From: Bacillus sp. SKDU12
GTDB taxonomy: Bacteria; Bacillota; Bacilli; Bacillales; Bacillaceae
NCBI RefSeq assembly: GCF_010093085.1
Contig: NZ_MSRC01000006.1
Location: 1 to 64,000 of the forward strand
Reading direction: 5' to 3'
Length of the DNA stretch: 64,000 nt
Both the position numbers and the translations under genes were made by a program. The notes under the pieces were generated by a model that made no database searches, was not told where the DNA came from, and was given only the letters and a program-made list of their open reading frames with translations. Shown in pieces: positions 34,287-43,833 of this stretch. Positions within the stretch are counted from its first letter, which is position 1, and every line of letters begins with the position of its first letter.

Positions 34287-35438
34287 TCATTCTATAAAAC
34301 AGCTGCGGTCTCTTTCTAAGAGATCCTGTAATGAGTATATGTCCTTTGCGCACTGACACAGCACATATACTTCTTTCTGAGTCTCCCTTAAAAATCCCTT
34401 CTTGCACAAAAAATCAATGTATTGTTTCACCGCTTCTGAAAGACATTTTTCGCTGTATTCATATCTGAGTGAAATGTTCTTTTTATGAATGTGCAGTTTG
34501 CACTGCTGTAAAACAGCGGAAAAGCGAATTGGCGCACGTTTGTATCCAATATCCGTCATAAACAGATAAAGATATCCCTGCCACACAAAAACCGGACTTT
34601 TAAAAACAGCTCCTTTTGTAATAGGAATAAACACTTCAGTCGGAAGAAATGAAAGAGATGTCTGCCTTTTTTGATAAAACAGCTGCCTTAGGCGATTTGA
34701 CTCCTTAGAAATAAATCGATGGGGTTTATTCCGAAAACGCATTACGGCTTTCATCCAATTGTCGTAACGCAATGAGGGCTTTGGCGCAGTAAAAAAAATC
34801 TCTTTTGCATCTGCCTGGTGAAGAGGAATCGTTTGAACGGAGCAAAAAGAATGGTTTGTGTGAAACGGAATAATAAAGCTAATCCGTTGAAATAGCCGTT
34901 TTTCCGGGCAATAACAGACCAGCTCCTTGTTCGGACTCGCATTGATAAATTGCCAATGAAAAGCAGAAAGCTGATAAAAAGATGGAGCAGGGCATTTTAA
35001 GCGGCTATGTCCCATAACCCACTGCGGGAGGATTCCTGCTTGTTTGAAGCCTGCTGTCCGCTTCAGAAAGCGATCTGGAGCAAGAGTTGCACATTGATAT
35101 TCAACAGCAAGCATGTGTCCCTTGATCTTTGCCATAATATCAGGTCTTTGTTTGATGCTTTTAATGAATGGTTCTAATAGCGGGGACGCCTGTTGCGTTT
35201 TCAGCCATACATACAGCTGTCTTTTTCCTTCTAAGTGGTAGGCGCTTTCCGGCTCTATGTCTATTGAACAGGACTTGTTCTGTTTATGGGCAAAATGCGG
35301 CGCTTTTTGGTGCCCAAGCTTTACGGCAAGCTCACCTCCGCACACTGGGCAGAAGAACCTTTTCTGTTTTATTTTTCGGCTTTGCCGAGCGCCTAGAAGG
35401 TGAAACATTCGGCCGTCTTCAGTCACAGCACTAAACAA
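34287..35438 (-). CDS. coiA: Competence protein CoiA
   Basis: This 383-residue protein is made in competent cells and helps process incoming DNA for recombination. Its N-terminal finger has C30, C33, F49, H51 and C57 (RFFCPVCGGELAVK, then HFAHKQNKSC). A nuclease-like core follows (RPDIMAKIKGHMLAVEYQCA, with the D...E-x-Q pattern of restriction-endonuclease folds). The start is TTG 35438 behind GGAGAG. Preceded by AT-rich sequence with one AAAT-N5-TTTT pattern like a ComK half-box (near 35550). Next to mecA, the ComK-degradation adaptor gene. Confidence 0.9.
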   Translation of the reverse strand: MFSAVTEDGRMFHLLGARQSRKIKQKRFFCPVCGGELAVKLGHQKAPHFAHKQNKSCSIDIEPESAYHLEGKRQLYVWLKTQQASPLLEPFIKSIKQRPDIMAKIKGHMLAVEYQCATLAPDRFLKRTAGFKQAGILPQWVMGHSRLKCPAPSFYQLSAFHWQFINASPNKELVCYCPEKRLFQRISFIIPFHTNHSFCSVQTIPLHQADAKEIFFTAPKPSLRYDNWMKAVMRFRNKPHRFISKESNRLRQLFYQKRQTSLSFLPTEVFIPITKGAVFKSPVFVWQGYLYLFMTDIGYKRAPIRFSAVLQQCKLHIHKKNISLRYEYSEKCLSEAVKQYIDFLCKKGFLRETQKEVYVLCQCAKDIYSLQDLLERDRSCFIE

Positions 35439-35562
35439 TTGTCATCTCTCCTTTCCGGATGAGATATACTTTCTGGAAAAGAGGATCAACTCCTGTTTGC
35501 CGTAGTTTTCAGCATGTCCGCGGGTTTCTAATTTCACATCACAAAAACAGCATTTCATTGCA

Positions 35563-35596
35563 CAAAAAAAACCGATTTCCGGAAAGAAATCGGTTT
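35563..35596 (-). terminator. Terminator of mecA
   Basis: AAACCGATTTC (35569-35579) pairs with GAAATCGGTTT (35586-35596). On the minus strand a TTTTTTTT tail follows. Confidence 0.9.
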
Positions 35597-35597
35597 G

Positions 35598-36254
35598 TTA
35601 TGATGCAAAGTGTTTTTTTATTGTTTCTAGAGCATGCTCTGAAATAATCAGCTTGCCGTACTCTTCAAGACGGTGTATGCTGATTGAGGATTCATCTGCG
35701 TACTCCAACAGGATGCTTAGCTGATTTTCAACCTCTTCATCAATCATATCGCAAAAATCCACATATAAATAATATCGGTTCTCAAACGAATATAAAGTCG
35801 TTTTACTTCCGTTAACGTTCAATTTAGATAGAGAAATAACATCCTCAAAATCGTCAAACCGCAAGACAAATTGAAGCTGTTGCTCCTTCTCTTCCTGATT
35901 GACATCTTGCTCTTCCTTCTGGAAATCATCCAGTAAGGCGTTAAGATCCTCAGATGCTGGTTCTTGCTTTTTATCCTCAGGAATCGGCAGTTCGAGCTTT
36001 TGTCCGTCTTTGGAAAGCTGGGCTTTTGTGACGATGATTTCTAATCCTTTGTCAAGCGCCTGAACTTGAATCCAGAGAGGGCCTTCCACAGCGAATTCCT
36101 CTTCCTCATGAACTTCATCCATGACTTCCCAGAACAGTTCTTCACTGCGCTCACGGTTATACCAAATTTCTTCTCTGTCAAAACCGCGATCTTCAATATC
36201 TCCGTAAGACATATAAAATTTTACTGTATGCTCGTTAATTCTTTCAATTTCCAT
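35598..36254 (-). CDS. mecA: Adaptor protein MecA
   Basis: This 218-residue adaptor targets ComK and other proteins to ClpCP. The N-terminal substrate-binding domain begins MEIERINEHTVKFYMSYGDI, the middle is an acidic linker (about residues 85-120, with EDLNALLDDFQKEEQDVNQE), and the C-terminal ClpC-binding domain has VLRFDDFEDVISLSKL. ATG 36254 follows GGAAGG. It has a separate terminator and likely its own promoter in the 276-base gap to yjbE, where no further gene is visible. Confidence 0.95.
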   Translation of the reverse strand: MEIERINEHTVKFYMSYGDIEDRGFDREEIWYNRERSEELFWEVMDEVHEEEEFAVEGPLWIQVQALDKGLEIIVTKAQLSKDGQKLELPIPEDKKQEPASEDLNALLDDFQKEEQDVNQEEKEQQLQFVLRFDDFEDVISLSKLNVNGSKTTLYSFENRYYLYVDFCDMIDEEVENQLSILLEYADESSISIHRLEEYGKLIISEHALETIKKHFAS

Positions 36255-36530
36255 TTGCCAACCTTCCCTTCTATATAAGATGTTGAAGGGACATCTAAGC
36301 TCCCGATTAATAGTACTTTACTACACTTTACCCATTCCGTCCACATCTTAACCTTGATGCAAGGCCAGTGTGAATTCCTTTGTATTTCTATTTTATGATA
36401 AAACAGTCACAAAAGAAATAAAAACGCATCTTTGCTAAAAAAACGGCAGATATACGGCTCATATCATAAAATGCGACTTGTCTCATATAGTAGGAGTACA
36501 AGCGATGGAACGAAAGTGAGGTGCCGATTC

Positions 36531-37190
36531 ATGGAGCATGACTATCTGATTTCTCTGCTTGTGATTGTAGGGATCGACCTGATCCTTGGCGGAGATAATG
36601 CGATCGTTATCGCCATGGCGAGCAGAAATTTGCCGGACAAGCAAAGACAGCAAGCCATTATTCTCGGAACATTTATCGCCGTTGCCATGAGAATCGGATT
36701 AACAAGTGCAGCGGTATATCTTTTGAATATTCCGTTCTTGCAGTGTGTCGGAGGAATTTTCTTGCTGTATTTAGGATATCAGCTGCTGATTGAAAAAAAA
36801 GACACACAGCACATTAAAAGCAGCACCTCTCTATGGCGAGCAGTAAGAACGATCGTGCTCGCAGATCTCTTTATGTCACTGGACAATGTCATAGCCGTTG
36901 CAGGTGCGTCACACGGTGAGTTTTCACTTGTGATCATAGGTTTATGCGTATCGGTGCCGGTTATTATTTGGGGCAGCAAGCTCATCCATATTGCACTTGA
37001 GAAAATACCCCTCCTGATCTATGCGGGAAGCGGGCTGCTTGCTTATACAGGCGGAGAAATGATTGTGAGAGATAAAAAGCTGTCCTTTTTTATGGCACAG
37101 CACAGCGCAGTGGAAACACTCCTCCCCATTTTAACGGTGGCATTTGTCATCCTTGCGAGCATTTATTATCAGCAGGTTGAGAAGAAATGA
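36531..37190 (+). CDS. yjbE: TerC-family integral membrane protein YjbE
   Basis: This 219-residue protein has seven or so membrane segments. Two internally repeated acidic motifs, LILGGDNAIVIAMASRNLP near residue 20 and LFMSLDNVIAVAGASHGEF near residue 115, mark the TerC/Alx family, whose members export manganese or aid metal loading. ATG 36531 follows GTGAGGTG. An ATG-based short frame just upstream overlaps and is probably not coding. I do not see a yybP-ykoY manganese riboswitch before this copy. Convergent with spx. Confidence 0.9.
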   Translation: MEHDYLISLLVIVGIDLILGGDNAIVIAMASRNLPDKQRQQAIILGTFIAVAMRIGLTSAAVYLLNIPFLQCVGGIFLLYLGYQLLIEKKDTQHIKSSTSLWRAVRTIVLADLFMSLDNVIAVAGASHGEFSLVIIGLCVSVPVIIWGSKLIHIALEKIPLLIYAGSGLLAYTGGEMIVRDKKLSFFMAQHSAVETLLPILTVAFVILASIYYQQVEKK

Positions 37191-37191
37191 A

Positions 37192-37222
37192 AAAAGAAGG
37201 CTGAGTCATCAGCCTTCTTTTA
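37192..37222. terminator. Two-way terminator of yjbE and spx
   Basis: AAAAGAAGGCTGA (37192-37204) pairs with TCAGCCTTCTTTT (37209-37221) around a GTCA loop. Confidence 0.9.
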
Positions 37223-37239
37223 ATAATACGATCTATCTA

Positions 37240-37635
37240 TTAGTTTGCCAAACGCTGTGCTTCTCTTAATTGGAAAGAGCGGACTTTTCTTGGCAGGAAA
37301 CGTCTGATTTCGTCTTCGTTGTATCCGACCTGCAAACGTTTTTCGTCGATGATGATCGGACGGCGAAGCAAACCCGGGTGCTCATTGATCAAGCTGTACA
37401 AATCTTGCAATGGCATAGATTCAACGTTCACATTCAGTTTTTGGAATACTTTTGAACGAGTTGAGATAATTTCATCTGTTCCGTCTTCAGTCATTCGAAG
37501 AATTTGTTTGATTTCATCAATTGATAAAGGTTCAGAGAAAATGTTTCTTTCTTCAAATGGAATCTCGTGCTCCTCGAGCCACGCTCTCGCTTTTCTGCAT
37601 GAAGTACAGCTTGGTGATGTGTATAGTGTAACCAT
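37240..37635 (-). CDS. spx: Global redox regulator Spx
   Basis: This 131-residue ArsC-fold protein binds the RNA polymerase alpha subunit and redirects transcription under disulfide stress. The CxxC redox switch is present as [14 protein letters not shown] near residue 10. The Gly/Arg-rich alpha-CTD interface is [17 protein letters not shown]. Its C-terminal tail ends in QRLAN, used for SpxH-ClpXP recognition. ATG 37635 follows GAGGAGTG. It is the second gene of yjbC-spx and also has its own promoter in the 173-base gap. Confidence 0.96.
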   Translation of the reverse strand: MVTLYTSPSCTSCRKARAWLEEHEIPFEERNIFSEPLSIDEIKQILRMTEDGTDEIISTRSKVFQKLNVNVESMPLQDLYSLINEHPGLLRRPIIIDEKRLQVGYNEDEIRRFLPRKVRSFQLREAQRLAN

Positions 37636-37719
37636 TCATCTTCACTCCTCTAATTAGTAGGATGAACATCTATTTTATTCTTAAATTGAAATAACTCTAA
37701 AAAAGGAATCTTTACAGGT

Positions 37720-37748
37720 ATTATACTATAAAAAAGTAAGTATGAACA
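37720..37748 (-). promoter_or_regulatory. SigA-type promoter directly upstream of spx
   Basis: On the minus strand a perfect TATAAT (37720-37725) has a weak -35, TGTTCA (37743-37748), 17 bp upstream. In B. subtilis the spx-proximal P3 promoter in this gap is repressed by PerR and YodB; I do not claim exact operator sites. Confidence 0.55.
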
Positions 37749-37808
37749 GTGTCCTAAGAAAAAAATGTGTCAATCCAGCAAATTTTAATGTTATGTTGTC
37801 ATTCTCAA

Positions 37809-38387
37809 TTAGTTTAACTGATCGAAAATATTTTTTTGTTTTTCTTCATCAATAAGTTTCAGGACCTCGTCTGTTTTTTCGTACGATTCCCCATACCATT
37901 TTTCATCTTTATAAGTATGAATGTTTTCATATGTCTGTTTCATGGCTTCAAAAATTTCTTCTTCTGATTCTGTTTTTGGTGACCAGTACAGAATCTCCAT
38001 CTTGCTTACTTCATTCGTAGCTAATGACCGGCGCCGGTACCCAATTGACTGAGCATGCTTGAAATGCTCTCTTTGATAAAATCTCAGGCGATTTTCTGTA
38101 TCAGTATCATCTTCATCCACAGGCTCCACCTCGAGCAATATCGGCTTATTTTTCTTTTTCAGCTTCGCGATCAATTTGCCGCCAAGCCCCTGCCCTCTTG
38201 CATCCTTAGACACATACAGATAATCAACAAAGATAAATGAATCGAATTCCGCAAACATTAAGATATGGTGTTTGCCTTCATCTTTATGATAAATATCGCT
38301 TCGCTCTTTCATAAGAGCTTCCATATGCGCTTTTGATTTCATTTCTTCAATTGGAAAGTACTCGCTAAGCTTTTCATACCAGTTCAT
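37809..38387 (-). CDS. yjbC: GNAT acetyltransferase-like protein YjbC
   Basis: This 192-residue protein has a GNAT domain: FIFVDYLYVSKDARGQGLGG is the acetyl-CoA loop near residue 60, followed by EVEPVDEDDTDTENRLRFYQ and FKHAQSIGYRRRSL. The C-terminal part is acidic and helical. It is co-transcribed with spx and expressed in the SigB/SigW/SigX/SigM-influenced yjbC-spx unit. ATG 38387 follows AAGGAGC. Substrate unknown. Confidence 0.9.
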   Translation of the reverse strand: MNWYEKLSEYFPIEEMKSKAHMEALMKERSDIYHKDEGKHHILMFAEFDSFIFVDYLYVSKDARGQGLGGKLIAKLKKKNKPILLEVEPVDEDDTDTENRLRFYQREHFKHAQSIGYRRRSLATNEVSKMEILYWSPKTESEEEIFEAMKQTYENIHTYKDEKWYGESYEKTDEVLKLIDEEKQKNIFDQLN

Positions 38388-38561
38388 TGATTTGCTCCTT
38401 ATGAGTTCATTGTCTTCATACCTTTTAGATATACCCCATTTCTTCTTGTTTAAACAGCTTTACATCTATTAAGACGTACGAACTTCCGTCCTGGTTTCAT
38501 TTTTTTAGCAAAAATCGAAGCCGGAAGCTCCATTCATGTTGAAATGTTATATCGCAAGCTT

Positions 38562-39779
38562 TCATGAAATACCGCCTTCCCGCTTGTAATGAAGCAAGCG
38601 GGGCTGCGCCAGCGCAATAAAAAACGTCATGATATATAATGCAGCGGCCGCAATAAAAGCTGTTTTCGCTCCAGCCGCATCAGCTACGAGCCCCATGATG
38701 GAGTAAGTAACGCCTGACCATGGAGTTAAAATTGCATTTTTGGCAGCCATAATCCCAATGCGCTTCTGCTCAGGAATGACCTCCTGCAGCATTGTTTCCT
38801 GGCAAATATCACGCACCTGATAAAAGGGACCCATGAATGCGCAAGCCAGCGCGCATAAAAAAGGGATTGGAGAAAAAGAAAACAAAAGGGTCAGTATCGA
38901 CATCACAAGTGAGCTGAACATAATCGAATAGCCCATGTTTCGCTCAAAAATAGCAGAAAAACGAATAGCAATCACACTGCCGGCGATAGCACCTATAAAA
39001 TAAGAAGCGTTAAACACCCCCCACCATACCTCCGTTGCATGCAAAACAGCTGCAGTAAACGCGAGAAGGATCGCAGAAGACCAAACAGAACCTGCCAAAG
39101 CCTCTATCATGTCCATCATCGTAATATCCTTTACAACAGGAAGGATCATTAAATCCTTCCATATACTTCTGGCAGATTGTGTTTCAGCTGTTCCTTCAGC
39201 CCTTTTTTCATTTACATGAAGCCCACTGATGGAGACTCCTGAAAGAACAAACAGACAAATGGCTGCACCGACAACGACTTCAAAAGGTACAGCATACGTC
39301 AGAAGGCCTCCAAGACCCCAACCCGCCGTTAGAAACAATTGATTTGAGAGGGAAATCACGCCATTCACTTTCACATATCGCTCTTTTGAAACGATAGTCG
39401 GCAGCAGCGCAAATCTTGCTGGCTGAAAAAACGCGCCTGCAAAAGAAAAACAGAATACAAACAATAGCGTGGCCCAAAAGAAAATCTGTCCATGATGACT
39501 GACGCCAAAAGCCATTAATATCGTAAAGACCGCCCTCAGAAGATTTGTGAACACAAGCACCTTTTTAAAACCAAGCTTGTGAAGCACAGGGGAAATACAA
39601 AAGCTTGCTGCTATACTCGCAAACGACATGAATGATAGAACAAGACTCGCCAAAAAGACGGAGTCTGTCATTTGATAGACTCGGACCATTAAAACGATTG
39701 TGACAAGGACTCCTGCTAAAGATTGAAGAGATTGAGACAGCAGAAGCGCAATAATATTTTTGTTATGCAGATATTGAAT
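38562..39779 (-). CDS. yjbB: MFS efflux transporter YjbB (atypical start)
   Basis: This major-facilitator protein has about twelve membrane segments with LHKLGFKKVLVFTNLLRAVF and LFCFSFAGAFFQPARFALLP, typical of the MFS DHA group. The first ATG (39689) lies inside the first membrane segment. Sequence upstream in the same frame continues sensibly (QYLHNKNIIALLLSQSLQSL) to a ribosome binding site AGCGGAGG near 39793. No ATG, GTG or TTG lies between; ATT at 39779 is 9 bases from it and is my proposed start, giving 405 residues. The gene could instead have lost its start codon. Confidence 0.75.
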   Translation of the reverse strand: MQYLHNKNIIALLLSQSLQSLAGVLVTIVLMVRVYQMTDSVFLASLVLSFMSFASIAASFCISPVLHKLGFKKVLVFTNLLRAVFTILMAFGVSHHGQIFFWATLLFVFCFSFAGAFFQPARFALLPTIVSKERYVKVNGVISLSNQLFLTAGWGLGGLLTYAVPFEVVVGAAICLFVLSGVSISGLHVNEKRAEGTAETQSARSIWKDLMILPVVKDITMMDMIEALAGSVWSSAILLAFTAAVLHATEVWWGVFNASYFIGAIAGSVIAIRFSAIFERNMGYSIMFSSLVMSILTLLFSFSPIPFLCALACAFMGPFYQVRDICQETMLQEVIPEQKRIGIMAAKNAILTPWSGVTYSIMGLVADAAGAKTAFIAAAALYIMTFFIALAQPRLLHYKREGGIS

Positions 39780-39842
39780 GGTCTTTCGCCTCCGCTTATT
39801 CCTCTACTTGAAATATTATTATTCTGAATTTCTATAATGACG

Positions 39843-39877
39843 TAAAAAAATCCTTCAAGAGATTTCTCTTGAAGGAT
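39843..39877 (-). terminator. Terminator of the opp operon
   Basis: TCCTTCAAGAGA (39851-39862) pairs with TCTCTTGAAGGA (39865-39876). A T run follows on the minus strand. Confidence 0.9.
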
Positions 39878-39882
39878 TCATG

Positions 39883-40809
39883 TCATGAGTATGCTTTAAA
39901 CTCTGCCTCCGTGCACATCACAAAATGCCCCGGTGTGACTTCACGGAATTCCATCGTTTCCCCATCTTTCAGCTGATGAACAGACGGATCATATTTCTTA
40001 CGGACGCGATTTCTCTCATAGTCCGGATCTGGAAGCGGAATTGCTGAAAGCAATGATTTTGTATATGGATGAAGCGGATTCTCATAAAGCTCATCTGCCG
40101 GCGCAAGCTCAACCAATTTCCCGAAATACATGACGCCAATGCGGTCGCTGATGTATTTAACCATTGATAAATCGTGAGCAATAAACAAGTATGTGAGTCC
40201 TTTTTCTTTTTGCAGTTCTTTCATTAAATTCACGACCTGCGCTTGAATAGATACATCCAAAGCGGAAATTGGCTCATCGGCGATAATAAATTCTGGATCA
40301 ACAGCAAGAGCTCTGGCAATTCCAATTCTTTGGCGCTGACCGCCGGAAAATTCATGAGGATAGCGGTTTGCATGCTCCTTGTTTAAACCGACTGTTTCCA
40401 ATAGCTCATGGACCCGCCGTATCCGCTCTTTTTTAGTTTTTGCCAGCTTATGAATATCAAGGCCTTCAGCAATAATATCACCAACTGTCATTCTAGGATT
40501 CAAGGATGCATAAGGGTCTTGGAAAATCATCTGCATCTTGCGGTTGAACTCCAGCAGCTGTTTCCGAGATTTTTTCCCGTGTACATTTTCGCCGTTAAAC
40601 AGCACTTCACCATCAGTCGCTTCGTACAGCCGAATAATGCTTCGGCCTGTTGTCGATTTACCGCAGCCGGATTCACCAACCAGCCCTAATGTTTCGCCTT
40701 TATAGATATCAAATGATAAACCGTCTACAGCCTTCACTGTTCCTTTCGGTGTGACAAAGTGCTGTTTTAAATGTTTGATTTCTAATAGTTTTTCAGCCAA
40801 TTCATTCAC
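39883..40809 (-). CDS. oppF: Oligopeptide ABC transporter ATP-binding protein OppF
   Basis: This 308-residue ATPase of the Opp system powers peptide import with OppD. It has Walker [13 protein letters not shown] near residue 40, the signature [16 protein letters not shown], and Walker B FIIADEPISALD. The C-terminal oligopeptide-transporter extension reads NPLHPYTKSLLSAIPLPDPD. Start ATG 40809 overlaps oppD by 8 bases. The Opp permease takes up Phr signalling peptides, coupling this operon to sporulation and competence control. Confidence 0.95.
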   Translation of the reverse strand: MNELAEKLLEIKHLKQHFVTPKGTVKAVDGLSFDIYKGETLGLVGESGCGKSTTGRSIIRLYEATDGEVLFNGENVHGKKSRKQLLEFNRKMQMIFQDPYASLNPRMTVGDIIAEGLDIHKLAKTKKERIRRVHELLETVGLNKEHANRYPHEFSGGQRQRIGIARALAVDPEFIIADEPISALDVSIQAQVVNLMKELQKEKGLTYLFIAHDLSMVKYISDRIGVMYFGKLVELAPADELYENPLHPYTKSLLSAIPLPDPDYERNRVRKKYDPSVHQLKDGETMEFREVTPGHFVMCTEAEFKAYS

Positions 40810-41878
40810 CTTCTCTCACTAAGACAGGTTTTTCATACGTATTTGCCAGTTTGCGCATTTTCGCTTTTACCGCTTCAGGCGGCTCTACTTTTGGCGCGTC
40901 CGGATGAAGCAGCCACGATTTGACATAATGAGTATCAGATACCTTAAACATGGGCGGCTCCTGCTCAAAATCGATTTTCATCGCATAAGAGCTCCGCAAC
41001 GCAAAAGCATCTCCTTTTGGCGGATTCGTCAAATCAGGCGGCGTGCCAGGAATCGCAGTCAGCTGTTCCCCTCCCGAACTTTTCAATGTCGGCATGGATG
41101 CAAGCAGCCCCCACGTATACGGATGTCTCGGGTCGTAGAAAATCTCGTCTACCGTACCGGTTTCTACAACCTGTCCCGCGTACATGACAGCGACCCGGTC
41201 AGCAACATTTGCCACAACACCAAGATCGTGTGTGATAAAGATGATGGATGTCTCAATTTTCTTTTGTAAATCCTTCATTAATTCAAGGATTTGCGCTTGA
41301 ATCGTTACATCAAGAGCAGTCGTCGGTTCATCGGCGATGAGAAGCTTCGGATTCGCCGCTAGTGCCATCGCAATGACAACCCGCTGTCTCATCCCGCCTG
41401 AAAACTCATGAGGAAATTGATTGACCCGTTTTTCCGGCATCGGGATTCCGACTAAATCCAGCAATTCAACAGCACGTTTTTTCGCTGCTTCCTTTGAAAT
41501 CTTTTCGTGTTTAAACAGCACTTCCGTAATTTGTTTTCCGACCTTCATCGTCGGATTTAAAGAGGTCATCGGATCCTGGAATATCATCCCGATCTCTTTT
41601 CCCCGGACATTTTGCATTTCTTTTTCAGACAGCGGCACCAGATCCTTGCCGTCAAACAAGATCTCACCACGCTTAAAATAACCTGGAGGCATTGGAATCA
41701 GCTTCATAATCGCTTGAGAGGTTACACTTTTTCCCGAACCTGATTCTCCAACGATAGCCAGCGTTTCTCCTTTATCCAGATGGAAATTCACTCCGCGGAT
41801 TGCCTGAACCTCTCCGCCATATGTTTTAAATGAAATCGCTAAATCTTTTACTTCTAATAGGCGTGTCACCCGTATCAC
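40802..41878 (-). CDS. oppD: Oligopeptide ABC transporter ATP-binding protein OppD
   Basis: This 358-residue ATPase has Walker [19 protein letters not shown], signature [16 protein letters not shown], Walker [15 protein letters not shown], and the OppD C-terminal domain with four Cys replaced (GDAFALRSSYAMKIDFEQEP) where other family members have an iron-sulfur-type Cys set. Start ATG 41878 follows GGGAGTG. It lies 4 bases after the oppC stop. Confidence 0.94.
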   Translation of the reverse strand: MIRVTRLLEVKDLAISFKTYGGEVQAIRGVNFHLDKGETLAIVGESGSGKSVTSQAIMKLIPMPPGYFKRGEILFDGKDLVPLSEKEMQNVRGKEIGMIFQDPMTSLNPTMKVGKQITEVLFKHEKISKEAAKKRAVELLDLVGIPMPEKRVNQFPHEFSGGMRQRVVIAMALAANPKLLIADEPTTALDVTIQAQILELMKDLQKKIETSIIFITHDLGVVANVADRVAVMYAGQVVETGTVDEIFYDPRHPYTWGLLASMPTLKSSGGEQLTAIPGTPPDLTNPPKGDAFALRSSYAMKIDFEQEPPMFKVSDTHYVKSWLLHPDAPKVEPPEAVKAKMRKLANTYEKPVLVREGE

Positions 41879-41882
41879 TCCC

Positions 41883-42800
41883 TTATTTACGTAACTTAGG
41901 ATCCAATGCGTCTCTTAATCCGTCGCCGACAACGTTAAAACCAAACATCGTAATACAGATGAAACCGGCCGGGAAGAATAAACGCCACGGATAGTAGGTC
42001 AATGCAGGCAGTCCGTCAGAAGCCATCGTTCCCCAGCTTGCAAGCGGAGCCGGAACACCAAGTCCCAAATAACTTAAAAAAGCTTCTGTAAAAATCGCAG
42101 TCGGCACTGTCAATGTCATTGTGACCAAAATGGAGCCCATTGCGTTTGGCACGATATGTTTAAACAGCAGACGGGAAGTTTTTGCACCAAGCGTCTGTGA
42201 AGCAAGCACATATTCCTGATTCTTCAGCTGCAGCACTTGTCCCCGCACGATTCTGGCCATATTAATCCAGCCCGTTATCGTCATGGCAATAATAATCGTA
42301 AAGAGCCCTTTCGGAAGAACAACCATCAGTAAGATAACCATTAATAATGAAGGAACTGCCCAAAGGATATCGGCGATACGCATCATAATTTCATCCGTTC
42401 TGCCTCCGCGGAACCCTGAAATGCTTCCCCAAATTACGCCGATCAGCAAATCAAGAACAGCGGCCGCGACACCGATAAAGATTGAGATTCGCGCGCCTAC
42501 CCATGTACGGACGAAAATGTCCCGTCCCAGATCATCTGTTCCGAACCAGTGATCTTTGGAAGGCGCCTTATCCGCATTTAAGAGATTAGTAGTCGAATAA
42601 TCATATTTCGAGAAGAGCGGTGCTAAAATCGCCATAAGGATAATCAGTACAATAATCACAAGCCCGACCATTGCAAGCTTATTGCTGCGGAAGCGAAGTA
42701 TCGCATCTTTCCAGAGGGAAAGGCTTTTTTTACTTATTTTCTCTGCATCACCGGCATTTGCTGCGGCTGGTTCAAACATATTTTTCGGAATGTTCTGCAT
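41883..42800 (-). CDS. oppC: Oligopeptide ABC transporter permease OppC
   Basis: This 305-residue inner permease has six membrane segments. The EAA-type loop is VRGQVLQLKNQEYVLASQTLGA near residue 195, and an N-terminal cytosolic region precedes the first membrane helix (FRSNKLAMVGLVIIVLIILM). It pairs with OppB. ATG 42800 follows GGAGCC; only 3 bases separate it from oppB. Confidence 0.95.
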   Translation of the reverse strand: MQNIPKNMFEPAAANAGDAEKISKKSLSLWKDAILRFRSNKLAMVGLVIIVLIILMAILAPLFSKYDYSTTNLLNADKAPSKDHWFGTDDLGRDIFVRTWVGARISIFIGVAAAVLDLLIGVIWGSISGFRGGRTDEIMMRIADILWAVPSLLMVILLMVVLPKGLFTIIIAMTITGWINMARIVRGQVLQLKNQEYVLASQTLGAKTSRLLFKHIVPNAMGSILVTMTLTVPTAIFTEAFLSYLGLGVPAPLASWGTMASDGLPALTYYPWRLFFPAGFICITMFGFNVVGDGLRDALDPKLRK

Positions 42801-42803
42801 GGC

Positions 42804-43739
42804 CTAGGCTCCTTTCTTTGCTTTGGAAAGCTTGATTCTCGGATCAATAATACCGTATAGCACGTCTACGATTAATACACATAATAAAAGGATGACACTG
42901 AAGAATACCGTTACACCCATAATGACTGTATAATCACGGTTTGTAATACTGTTTACGAAGTGTGCGCCAAGTCCCGGAATCCCAAAAATGGTTTCTATAA
43001 TGAAGCTGCCCGTTAAGACTTGCGCGGCCATCGGTCCCATGTATGTAACAACTGGCAAAAGCGCGTTTCGGATGGCGTGCCGCACTGTAACGGCCGGACG
43101 GGACAGACCTTTTGCTTTCGCTGTGCGAATATAATCACTGTTCAACACTTCGATCATGCTTGAACGGGAAAGCCTGGCAATAAACGCCATCGGCATGGAA
43201 GCAAGTGCGATTGAAGGCAAAAAGGTGTATGCCCAGGAGTCCCACCCCGCGACTGGAAACAGACTAAGCTTCATGGAGAACACATATTGCAGAACAGCCG
43301 CCATGATAAAGCTCGGCACTGAAATACCAAAGATGGTTAAAATCGCAACGGTATAATCCTGCCACTTATTGTGGTAAAGGGCTGCAATGACCCCAAACAA
43401 TACACCTAATGCTAAAGCGAGGAGAATAGCTTCTGCTCCAAGAGTGAATGAAACGGGGAATCCCGAATTGATCAGGTCGTTAACACTCTGACCTTTATAT
43501 TTAAATGACGGTCCGAAATCCCACATTGCAACTGATTTCAAATAACTTACATATTGTACAAACAGCGGCTTGTCCAAGCCATAGTGTTCATTTAAGTTTG
43601 CTTCAATTTCAGGCGGAAGCTTTTTCTCATCCGAAAATGGCCCGCCCGGTGCTGCCTGCATTAAGAAAAAAGTCACGGTTACAATGACAAATAGAGTGAT
43701 AACCATGTAGATTAAACGTCTTCCGATATATTTCAGCAA
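42804..43739 (-). CDS. oppB: Oligopeptide ABC transporter permease OppB
   Basis: This 311-residue permease has a first helix at [20 protein letters not shown], the family loop [20 protein letters not shown], and the EAA-like [20 protein letters not shown]. Last hydrophobic helices end at [17 protein letters not shown]. It follows oppA after 94 bases holding a stable hairpin. ATG 43739 follows GGAGG. Confidence 0.95.
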   Translation of the reverse strand: MLKYIGRRLIYMVITLFVIVTVTFFLMQAAPGGPFSDEKKLPPEIEANLNEHYGLDKPLFVQYVSYLKSVAMWDFGPSFKYKGQSVNDLINSGFPVSFTLGAEAILLALALGVLFGVIAALYHNKWQDYTVAILTIFGISVPSFIMAAVLQYVFSMKLSLFPVAGWDSWAYTFLPSIALASMPMAFIARLSRSSMIEVLNSDYIRTAKAKGLSRPAVTVRHAIRNALLPVVTYMGPMAAQVLTGSFIIETIFGIPGLGAHFVNSITNRDYTVIMGVTVFFSVILLLCVLIVDVLYGIIDPRIKLSKAKKGA

Positions 43740-43777
43740 GGGGAAACACCTCCATTGTTTTTACATGATCAGTAAGA

Positions 43778-43809
43778 AAGGTATATGGGGAATAGGCCCC
43801 ATATACCTT
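43778..43809 (-). promoter_or_regulatory. Stable hairpin between oppA and oppB
   Basis: AAGGTATATGGGG (43778-43790) pairs with CCCCATATACCTT (43797-43809), 13 bp with a 6-nt loop and no long T run. It probably gives partial termination or protects oppA mRNA so that more binding protein is made than permease. Confidence 0.75.
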
Positions 43810-43833
43810 GAGGTTTTTTGTTTTCACATAGAC

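Noticed and set aside
36255-36530. yybP-ykoY manganese riboswitch before the TerC-like gene yjbE
   Set aside because: I looked for the conserved loop sequences and did not find them.
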